NCBI RefSeq assembly: GCF_000499845.2
Contig: NC_023753.2
Location: forward strand, 15,329,030 to 15,393,029
DNA length: 64,000 nucleotides
Reading direction: 5' to 3'
Origin: Phaseolus vulgaris
Lineage: Eukaryota > Streptophyta > Magnoliopsida > Fabales > Fabaceae
In this document: one piece after another, positions 55,801-64,000 of the stretch
Layout of the letters: each line of letters starts with the position of its first letter
How positions within the stretch are numbered: position 1 is the stretch's first letter
Made by a program: the position numbers and the translations under genes
The notes under the pieces: generated by a model
Told to the model about the DNA's origin: nothing
The model's input: only the letters and a program-made list of their open reading frames with translations
Databases searched by the model: none

Positions 55801-56486
55801 GCCAGGGGTGCTAGTAAGACCAAGAGAGGGAAAGGAAGGATTTCGACAAACGTCCTTACCCACTTGGCATATACCAATATTGGCCCAGTAAAGCTCTTAG
55901 TTTAAACCCTTCTCACCCCAGGAGTGAGGCAGGGAAAGAACGACCCGATCCGCCCAAGGTTGATGACCTTGGAGAAGATAAGAGGGGCTATCGAGAAACA
56001 CTCTTCTTCCCCCAAAACAAGGCATCACCTCTGACGATTGATGTCAAAGTCCTCTATGCACTTAGCGCTAGAGCGGCAGAGAAGCAAGGAGAAGACCGAA
56101 GAACGATGACTGATGAGTTGTTGGTGGATATGCTAGTGGGTAGTGCCTTGTCGGAGGAAGCTTTTCCAAACAAGTTCTTACACAACAAGCCGAAGCAGAC
56201 AGACTATGCCTAGTCAGTCATATAGTACGAAGCTGTGCATAAGAACTGTTAAAGACAAAGCTAAGGGAGTTGTTAGTCGTGATCAAGGTAGAGGCCAAGA
56301 TCAAAGAGTACAGATTGCGCTAAACCTAAGCTAGTTAACAGTTAGTTGTGTGCAAAAAGAAAGATGAAGCTTAAGAAGATACGAGAGAAGAAACATATAG
56401 CTGAAGCAAGTATATATTCACACCAAGGTCTATACAAGTTTCAAGTACAAGAATTGTACATAAATATGAAATTACGAGAAGAACAC

Positions 56487-58835
56487 TCAAGAAGGAGGAA
56501 TGAGCTTGCCATCTACTACTTTGTGGTAGATGCTGAACTGCGTAAGGTCCAAATCTGGAAGAACGCAATGAATCTGCTCGAATGCCAGCTCGAACCCATT
56601 AGCAAGGGCGTCAGCACCCAAGTTCATAAGTTCGGCGTTCTCAGCTTCGACCTCTTGCTTTGAAGTCTCCAAGGCGTTCTTCTCAGTGGTGAGGGAAGCA
56701 ATGGAAGAGGCAGCTTCTTCCAATTTGCCCTTTGCTTCGGCAAGCTCGACCTTCACTGCAGAGAGCTCGCTCACTGCCTTCTCAAGTTTCTTCCCCCCAT
56801 CAGTGGCCTCCTCCTTGGTAGACTGGAGATCCCCCGCTAGTTGTGAGTTCAGTTGGCGTAGGGAGGAAGTCTCAGCCTCCAAGTTGATTATCTTGCTCCT
56901 CAGCTCCACCACTTCGCTGTCCAGAGTATTGACAGCTTACCCCATCAAGATCTCAGTCTTGATGGTCTCCTGGACCTGCGATAGGTACTCTTTCCTGGAT
57001 TTTTCCACCGTATCCCTCATCAGGGCTATGGACCCTTGGGCAGCATCAAAGTCACTCTGCAGTGACTCCTTGTCGTGCTCAAGCTCCTTGACCCTCTTCT
57101 CCAGGACCAGTTGCTTGCGGTGCTGGGTGGAAAACTTTAGGGAAAACACTATCTGCTTGGCCAAGTGCATGTCCACCTCTTGCCCACTCCATTCGAGAAG
57201 CTCCCAGCTGCGTATGAAATTTCGAACCAAGGGAATGACTTGACTGAAGTTTTCATTGCTAGCACCAGAGCTGCTTGGCTGCGAGCTGGCCTCACCACCT
57301 TCAGCAGTAGCAGCAGAGGTTGGCGGTGGTGGTCATGTAGGAAGTCTTGGGAAACCCCCCGAGTGGGCAGAATCACTCCCAACAGGTGGAGTGGGTTGAC
57401 CAATAGCTTGGCCCGCTGGGGGTGGGGGTGGAAGTGATGCTGGAGACGGAAGTTGGGGCGTTGGAGATGGTAGGCGCTGAGGGGAGGGGGAGGAAGTTGG
57501 TGCTGGGGCAGGTTGAGTAGGAGGAGGTGGGGGTGAACCCTCCTCGATCTGCACCACTTCGATTTCCCCAGGCCTAAGGGATGAAGCCCCCCAACCTCTT
57601 GGTGTTTCCTCTTGTGATGTATAAGAGGAGAGCCAGAACTCTCCTCCTCGGTTGAGGGGGTAGGAGCAGCAGCGGCCGCAACAGTTGCGGGAAAGGCCTT
57701 TGCTATCCTTCTTCTCTTCTTCTCTGGCTCGGGGCCTTCAGCTGGCGCGACCGAGAGAGGTGCAGCCGCGATGGGCTCGGTGGTAGAGGAGGAAGAACCA
57801 GTCTCCTTGGCACCCATGGTCCGGGCAAGCTCCAGTAGTGCCCTCCTCCTATCTTTCCCTGAAGTCATGTCTACATCAAGGGTAAAAAGAAGAGTTAGAT
57901 GGCATAATTATGCAAGTGGATAAAATGTTATGCAAGTATGCATGAGAGTGTGCAAGTATTCTAAGAGGTGCAAGAAGAAGAGCCTACCTATGTACTTTTT
58001 CAGAGACACCACATCAAACTCGTGTTTGATGAGAAGGGCCGAGTTATATTTTGCCCCTAGGAGCAACCTACACAGCTCGCGCTCGTAGGGAGCCATGGCT
58101 TCAAGGCCCCGGGGCTTCTTAAACTCGACTCCAGGAACCCAATAAAGGGGAAACCCCTCGAGTGGCGTTGGGCTTTGCTGGGTAGTAGATATCATGTAGA
58201 ACCTGCCCTTCCAATCTTTAAACGATTGCTGGTACAGGCCCAAGATCACTCGTCCAGCAACTCCATTCAGGCTGACCCAGGACCTATCCCCAGGGTTCTT
58301 CCCCTCGAAGAAATGTAGGAAGACGTCTACAGAGGCGTTATGCCCAAAGTAGTTGCAGAGGATCTCGAATGCCCGTATGAAAGCCCAGGCATTCGGATGG
58401 AGTTGGCAAGGGGCGACGTTCAACTCCATTATCAGCTCCTTCTCAAAGAAGGTGAAGGGCAAGCGTAGTTTCAACCTTTTGAAGATGGCGGAGTATATGA
58501 AGGTGAAGGGCACCCCATTGGTAGCCCTATCGTCCGCGCAGATTGGCATCCCTCGAGGAGGAATGCGTATACGAATGTTGAAATCATTCTCCCTGTCGAT
58601 GGCGCAGGAGGGCTTATCAGGGTCGTTGCTCATAAGGGTTTTGCGGTGGCCTTTCGGTAGTTGAGTGGAAGTTTCGGCCAGCAATGCTAGGGGAGCCCAG
58701 TCATGGACCCTGGCGTTGTCCTGATAGGAAGTTGCATCAGGTGGATGTGACGCTGGTGCACTTGCTGAAGGCTGTGCACCAGAGGATGAGGCGACGATGC
58801 GAGCAGTTTGCTTCAAGCGAGCCATTGCGAGATAA
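56487..58835 (-). pseudogene. Element C antisense gene (aORF): H3-tail-like N-terminus, PF04195-like domain, coiled coil; broken
   Basis: The start is 58825, after a CCATTGCAG acceptor at 58836. Exon 1 (58825-57988) is intact: the N-terminus MARLKQTARIVASSS is followed by a PF04195-like core (FEKELIMELNVAPCQLHPNAW, SVDVFLHFFEGKNPGDRSW). The intron 57987-57871 (117 bp) begins GTAGGC and ends GATGTAG, and the splice keeps the frame. Exon 2 (57870-56487) has KKRRRIAK as NLS-like part; an indel in a G-run near 57587 shifts the frame, and TGA at 57335 and TAA at 56939 follow. Downstream the coiled coil (for example VVELRSKIINLEAETSSLRQ) and a conserved end (LPDLDLTQFS, VVDGKLIPP) remain readable. 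In sequence it is clearly apart from B and D but has the same architecture. Confidence 0.85.
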
Positions 58836-59105
58836 CTGCAATGGAGGAAAGCAAAAAGTCAGATGAACGGAAGAAGAGGCAATGATGAATGGTTCGGTGA
58901 AAAACAGAGGAAGGGAAGAAGAAAGAAAGGTCCAGGCGAAGAAGAGGAAGAGGGAGAAGTAGAGAGCGAAGTGAGAAACGCAAAAAACCCTAGCGCGGGT
59001 TGAGAAGAAGAAAAACACAGAAGATGAATGCATGGTAGTGAAAAGGGTGAATGCAATCGGTGAAAAAAAAAACCTAAATGGATCAAGGAAGAAGAAAAGT
59101 CATAC
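58836..59105 (-). other. 5'-UTR intron of element C aORF (270 bp)
   Basis: The donor is GATCATCTAAAG|GTATGAC and the acceptor CCTCCATTGCAG|TTATC, with pyrimidine-rich sequence in between. Equivalent to the introns of B and D. Confidence 0.65.
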
Positions 59106-59275
59106 CTTTAGATGATCGCGGAAGGTCTTGAGGTAGAAAGCTTGAAGAAAGTTTGGCGCGCAGAGAGGAGATTTGAAGTAAGTCTGAGAGTTGGAGTATT
59201 GAAGAAGATAATGAAACAGTGAAAGCGCGCGCCTATTTGAATGAGGGAAGCATTAGCGACACTCCACGCTGGCCG

Positions 59276-59300
59276 TTGATGCGTCCACGTGTCGCGAGAT
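59276..59300 (-). promoter_or_regulatory. Putative aORF promoter G-box (element C)
   Basis: TGATGCGTCCACGTGTCG with CACGTG at 59286-59291, 461 bp upstream of the aORF start. Two further CACGTG words occur at about 59344 and 59367. Confidence 0.5.
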
Positions 59301-59422
59301 TAAGGGAGGAAATCATAACGTTAAAAGGCAACATGTGAGGTGGCACGTGATGTGGCCCCACTTGCCACGTGGACCGAGGGCGCGACCACTTAGTCTCTTC
59401 GCTGAGAACGAGTTCACAGCTC

Positions 59423-59438
59423 GAGACTGGGGGGCTTG
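59423..59438 (+). other. Polypurine tract of element C
   Basis: GAGACTGGGGGGCTTG immediately before the 3' LTR. Confidence 0.9.
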
Positions 59439-60484
59439 TGATCCGGTCGGTCATCGGTAGTCGATGACGTCAGCAGCAGATAACCACGTGGACCACTCGC
59501 AGGGTGACACGTGGATCAGTTGGCAGAGAAATCAGGGAGGAGATCACCCAGAACGGTGATCGGTGGTCAATAACCGAGTGGCCACCGACAGATCAGTTCC
59601 AAGATAAACACCTGGGGGGAGAACGCGAGAAGCAATAGAGCACTGATCAGTCATCGGGTGCATGGTCATCGAGGTTTCGTGTTACACGCAGTTAAACTGG
59701 GACTGAGATTCCCAGCGAGAGCGTTACGCATGGACCTCGCATGATCATATCTCAGAGAAAGAGGAGCTGCTCGCCAGTATAGTCGTGCACAAGAGTGGCC
59801 TGAGGGAGTTAGTAAACCGGTCAGTGATTGGTGACTCTCATAACCCATTACGTGCATGACATCGTGAAGGGGAAATCGTTTATGCAAAGAGCAATGCTTG
59901 GTGAGTGTGCCTAGTCCAGCCACACCTGGCGTTCTCCTGGGAGTGTGCGATTCACCCAGATGGAAGAAACACGCTAAGTTACTCCGCAAGGGAATAACTT
60001 AGGCGCACAAAGAGATGCGCCAGAGCCCTTTAGGTAGTGGCACCTGTACGGTTAGATGTGAGTTGCATGCCTCCACGTGTCACCATCTGAGAGAGGCGCG
60101 GCCAAGATAAAAGTGCACTCCGCGTCGTGAAAGTTACACCCCCACGTTTTTACTCATTTTGGTACGTTTTCGCACAATAGCGTAACAAAATTCTGACACA
60201 CGCAGAGGATAGCGTAACAGAATTCTGTTAGGCACAGACACAGAGAGAGAGAAAAAAGAGAATCAGAGAGAGATTCAGTGACATTTTTTTGTTGGTGGTT
60301 CTGTGACCTAACTTGAGCGTCGGAGTGCAAACGGCCACTAGAGGCGCCGTCTGTGTGTTTTGCAGGTTGCGTTTGAAGTTCCCGGAGAAGGTTCTAAGAG
60401 CATTCTTGCGGATAGCACAGTTGCATAGGCGGGGTAAGGAAGCGACAAAGCAATTCCTCCACGCTTGAGTTGACGACAGGATCA
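59439..60484 (+). repeat. 3' LTR of element C
   Basis: 1046 bp, equal in length to the 5' LTR, with about 31 substitutions by eye. The first of the twin G-boxes is changed (CACCTG near 60042). The right flank AGATT repeats the left flank. Confidence 0.95.
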
Positions 60485-60820
60485 AGATTATAATAGAGAT
60501 AAGCACTTACCTTGATCCATGAGAATCCCTATGTGAGTAGTTTCTTTTTATCTCCTTTTCTCAATCTATCTGTTGTAATTCTTGTTCTTGTCACACTCTT
60601 TCTTGATGGTCAGCCATTGAGACAACCTCATTTACAGAGGCAAAACCCGTTTCTATTATTTCTCAATCTCCATCAGATTGGATTTATATTATGTATATGT
60701 ATATATAACATATCACAATAACTAATGAGCCTTTTATTTTATTAAATCATATACAGACCCAAAGCCCAAACTCTATTTAATCAACCACATTATAAAACTA
60801 ATTTACATAATTTTCTAACA
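60485..60820 (-). repeat. 3' LTR portion of a Ty1/copia element, cut by element C
   Basis: On the minus strand CAAGTGAGAGAA (60832-60821) is a copia-type polypurine tract and is followed by TGTTAGAAAATTATG, a typical LTR start, at 60820. The LTR runs leftwards into the insertion site of element C and probably continues left of 37377. Its far end is not identified. Confidence 0.6.
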
Positions 60821-61209
60821 TTCTCTCACTTGACTCATATGAGCTATAATACTTTTATGATTTAATAATTACATAAATCATAATGCGCATTGAAAGACCT
60901 TACGTAAATTTGTTCTATCATCAATCAAAATCAATGATACATAAATAATAAGAGTCATGGCATTTACATGTCATTTAATCAACACATTTCCTTCCATATA
61001 CTACTATATCATCCTTTCTGCCTAATATGACTTTATAATGAGAAGTCCATATTGAGTTCAAACGTAACGTCATTTTCATCAACAATAACATAATTTGTTT
61101 TCCACACCATAATTTGCTTGCATATACATAAAGTAGAAAACATAGATTTCAGAAACATTGATATATCAATAAGCTGAGAGTGGCAAATATGAATTAATAA
61201 TAATATTTA

Positions 61210-61730
61210 TCATTCACTAGTAAACATAATGCCCATATTCTCAACATGACCAATAAATGTTTTGGGTTGTAACCCTTTTGTTAAATGGTCAGCAATCATA
61301 AGATCAGTGCTAATATGTTTTATTGACACTCTATATTTCTGAACTTTCTCTTTAATGACAAAGTATTTCAATTCCAAATGTTTAGCACCTTTCGAATACT
61401 TCTCATTTTTAGAAAAGAAGACAACTACGAAATTATCATAATAAATTCTCAACGGCTTGGCAATACTGTCAACAATTCCAAGTTCTAAAATAAAATTCCA
61501 CAACCAATTAGCCTAAACTATGGCCTCAAAGTATGTCACAAATTCAGCCTCCATGGTGGATGCAGGGATGACTGACTGCTTCACACTTTTCTATGAAATA
61601 CTCATAACCAAATGTGGACTTTCTTGTATCCATACAAGCAGCAAAATCTAAATTTGTATAGCCAATCACTTCCAGATGATCAAATTTCCTATACGTAAGC
61701 ATGTGATTCTTTGTCCTTGTGTTAGAATTA
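61210..61730 (-). pseudogene. Ty1/copia RNase H remnant
   Basis: Minus strand. SDHLEVIGY-like and FAACMDTRKSTFGY segments near 61680-61600 are the start of copia RNase H, followed after damage by a frame (61503-61210) with ELGIVDSIAKPLRIYYDN, GAKHLELKYFVIKEKVQ and STDLMIADHLTKGLQPKTF, the characteristic end of copia pol. Two stops near 61550-61520 and altered residues (the catalytic region is partly lost) show it is dead. It lies upstream of the PPT/LTR at 60820, as expected. Confidence 0.8.
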
Positions 61731-62088
61731 ATGACTTAACTAAGAGAGGGGTGAATTATTTATCAAAATATTTTCGCAAATAATGAATAAGAATGAAGCT
61801 TTATCAACATTCACATATTAAGCAATCAAGGAAGCCAATCAAACAATGTAAAAGAAACTGTTTGCAGAATTTCAATTTGTTCAAACTTTGTTTTAACCGG
61901 TTATTTATGGTAGCAGCAAAAGAAGAATTAAAACAAACAGTTTATAAGGAGTGAGAGAGAGAGATTACTCAGCCAATTTATACTGGTTCACTCAACCTTG
62001 AGCTACATCCAGTTCCCAGAACAACCACTGGGTTCCACTAGTAATCAATCACAGATTACAACACACACAAACACAAAGTGGTGATCTT
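61720..62088 (+). repeat. Repeat Y copy 2 (partial)
   Basis: Starts TGTTAGAATT, has AGAGAGGGGTGAATTATT near 61743, an AACCGGTTA palindrome near 61897 and ACTGGTTCACTCAACCTTGAG near 61983, like copy 1. It stops where copy 3 begins. Confidence 0.6.
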
Positions 62089-63211
62089 TGTTAGAATGTA
62101 TGACTTTAAACTAGAGGGGGGTGAAAGGTTTAAATAGGGTTTTCGCAAACTTTTAAGTCTAGAATGAAATCACTTTGAGAAAACTTGATTAAGAAATCAA
62201 TTTGCCAAAAACATAAAGCAAATAAGCACAACACCAGAAAAACAATCGGTTGTTTCGTAGAAACAATCAGTTGTTTATACCAGTTCACAATATAAAACTG
62301 AATTTAAAGAATTCAAGGGATAGAGAGATTGAACACACAGGTTTATACTGGTTCACTCTTAAACCAAGAGCTACATCCAGTCTTCCCATAAGCCACTGGG
62401 GAATCCACTAAGCAATCAACCCTAGAGTACTTACAACACCACCAAAGAAGTGACCTTGATCTCCTCAAGACACACACTTCCTTTGGCTCAACACAAAACA
62501 CCACTAAGAATGCTGATCTTGACAACCTCAAGAACACACAACACATCTCAGCTTCACACACAAAGTTTCTTCAAAGTACAAAGGATTACACTTGTTACAG
62601 AAAAGATCTGAAATCAATACAAGATGAAAATTCTATATCACACTCTCTTTAATCCAAGCAATCTCAAAGCAATCTCCAACTCTTCAAAAGAAAAATCAGT
62701 GAAAAACTTCTGTTTTTCTTTGATTAAAACTAATTTCTTGTTTGTTACATAAACTGAACAAACTATTTGTTGCATTCAAAGACTGGTCAAAGCAATTAAA
62801 ACTAGAGCGTAATCAGTTATAAAATCATTTAATGCTCAGTCAAAGCACAAAACAGTTTTCTGTTATGGTCCCAAAACAAACAATCGGTTGAATGCTCGAA
62901 TCAATCGGTTGTTTTGGTTTGACAGCAAGTCAACCATCAAAAACATTTTTCAACCTTTCTAAAAACACCTAAGTATAAAACAATCGGTTGTTTCGACAAA
63001 ACAATAGGTTGTTTTTCACTTAGTTTGAAAAACACTTTTCAATTAAAAGGTTTAAGAATGCTTAAGCTTTGGATTCAATCAATAGTGGATTTACACAAAT
63101 AATCTACCCAGATCCTATCCAAAGACAGCTCAGCAACAACAAGCACATCCTGCCTTCCATCACCTTCAAAGGGTTTGGATTCTTCAAAGCTTGAACACAC
63201 TTGATTCAACA
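62089..63211 (+). repeat. Repeat Y copy 3, with AACAATCGGTTGTTT words
   Basis: Starts TGTTAGAATG, has CTAGAGGGGGGTGAAAGG near 62111 and ACTGGTTCACTCTTAAACC near 62347, and ends near TTCAACA at about 63211 by analogy with copy 1. Inside are about seven variants of AACAATCGGTTGTTT, near 62244-62275, 62880-62920 and 62980-63015, in pairs. No clear target duplication. Confidence 0.6.
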
Positions 63212-63234
63212 ATTTCTTTGTTTTAAATTTCAAT

Positions 63235-63540
63235 AGATTAGGGTGCACTTAGCATAAATTGCGCCTGAGTCAATCCCAACTCTCCCTAGCTTCTAGAAAC
63301 CTTTGACCACCCCTTTGCTCACTCTTTTTACCCTAATTTTTTGAAGTTTTCTCTAGCTTAGGCGACCCACTAGGTTAACCTAGTTTCTAGAAGTTTTCTT
63401 GCCTTTTCCACCCCTCCTCTCACTTTTGCCACCAAGGCACCCTCTCCTATAAATAATGATACAATCTAAGTAGCCAAGAAGATGACCAAGGACTCAAGAG
63501 ACAATTCACACTGTGAGCAGTCATCTCAGCAATCAGACGG
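63235..63540 (+). repeat. LTR-X family fragment
   Basis: GGGTGCACTTAGCATAAATT, CTTCTAGAAACCTTTGACC and CTCCTATAAATAATG (TATA-like, near 63455) parallel the sequence at 63690-63920. Confidence 0.5.
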
Positions 63541-63559
63541 ACCTCACTAGATAAAAAAC

Positions 63560-64000
63560 TTAGCATAGACCTGAACATCAACTGTTATTTCTTCTAGTCT
63601 TCTTAAAGGAAAAAAAAACATGTTTGTAAATAATTTTGGCTCACTTTTAGGGTCCAAATAGCAAATTAGGCTAGAGTAGGTTCACATAGCATAAAAGGGA
63701 GTGTACTTACCGAAATGGGCTTGTACCAAGCCCACCTTTTCAAGACAAGGCACCTAGAATTAGGGTTTTAAACCTACCTTCTAGAAGCTATGCCTAAAGG
63801 TGCAGTTTTGACCATAATCAACACCCTAGGCAGCCCCTCTCCCTTGCTATTTCTACCCTTCAGCCATCTTACCTACCAAGGCACCCCTTCCTATAAATAG
63901 GGTGTCTTGTCTCATGTATTTTCACTTGGATTTTGAATATAGTAAAGAAACTCTGCTTGAGTGATTAATGAGCTTTATCTCCTAAATAATTTGGGTCTTA
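63560..64000 (+). repeat. LTR-X family copy, plus orientation, cut by the window end
   Basis: TTCTTCTAGTCTTCTT near 63590 and GAGTGATTAATGAGC to GGGTCTTA at the very end match, in reverse complement, the copy at 32400-33130. TATA box CCTATAAATAGG near 63890. Confidence 0.6.

Larger units (their letters stand above)
37382..60484 (+). mobile_element. Element C: Tat-type Ty3/gypsy retrotransposon carrying element D in its gag
   Basis: LTRs of 1046 bp (37382-38427 and 59439-60484) start TGATCCGGTC and end GGATCA, flanked by a perfect target duplication AGATT (37377-37381, 60485-60489). Without D and one ACAGG the element is about 10.9 kb. Order: LTR, PBS, gag, protease, RT, RNase H x2, truncated integrase, repeat spacer, antisense gene, PPT, LTR. 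I counted about 31 differences between the LTRs (3.0%). It was disabled by indels, by an integrase deletion and by the insertion of D. Confidence 0.96.

Noticed and set aside
62343..62561. Minus-strand frame of 72 codons in repeat Y copy 3
   Set aside because: Cysteine-rich by chance of composition; no counterpart at the same place in copy 1.
1..64000. A host gene hidden among the repeats
   Set aside because: All longer frames are accounted for by retroelement proteins or their shadows; the remaining spacer shows no exon-like pattern I can support.

Overview
The window is nuclear DNA from a flowering plant and, as far as I can read it, consists of transposable elements nested inside one another plus AT-rich spacer; I found no host gene, rRNA or tRNA. 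The LTR retrotransposon families, the AT-rich spacers and the flavour of the repeats suggest a legume, perhaps a Phaseolus/Vigna-type bean, but this is inference.

Four elements (A-D) belong to one Ty3/gypsy group of the Tat lineage. They share a PBS of the tRNA-Lys type (visible in B, C and D), a gag with a C-H-H-C knuckle, a DQG protease, RT with YVDD, two successive RNase H domains, a DD35E integrase, a 3' spacer with tandem repeats, a second gene on the opposite strand (aORF), and the PPT core GACTGGGGGGCTT. A (1-~9530, +) is old, lacks its 5' end in this window and has ten premature stops. B (11843-23994, +) has 803-bp LTRs differing at about 11 sites. C (37382-60484, +) has 1046-bp LTRs differing at about 31 sites. 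D (39376-51575, minus) sits inside the gag of C, has 792-bp LTRs differing at about 4 sites, and keeps one uninterrupted 1831-codon gag-pol frame.

Layout: A (with a fragment of another LTR element at ~4655-5353); a 5'-truncated LINE at 9870-25401 with 12-bp target duplications, split by a solo LTR (11592-24786, TSD CAACA) that is itself split by B; an AT-rich spacer to ~27950; a wrecked Ty1/copia element (27950-32300, minus) cut by a solo LTR (29060-29874, TSD ATTAG) and by a gypsy fragment that holds another solo LTR (30140-31365, TSD AGAGT); a gypsy LTR and gag scrap (32400-33714, minus); a 1827-bp probable solo LTR (34582-36408, TSD AATAT) with repeated short palindromes; C with D inside it (TSDs AGATT and ACAGG); a copia RNase H and 3' LTR remnant (minus); more copies of the palindrome repeat; and gypsy LTR pieces to the end.

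The most interesting feature is the antisense aORF gene of all four Tat elements. It has a conserved G-box upstream, a conserved 5'-UTR intron ending just before the start codon, a second intron, a PF04195-like (Transposase_28) domain, basic nuclear-localisation-like stretches and, in B, C and D, a long coiled coil. In all four copies the predicted N-terminus resembles the first residues of the histone H3 tail, which starts ARTKQTAR: ARTKVTA in A and ARLKQTAR in C. That points to a nuclear, possibly chromatin-directed accessory protein of the retrotransposon.
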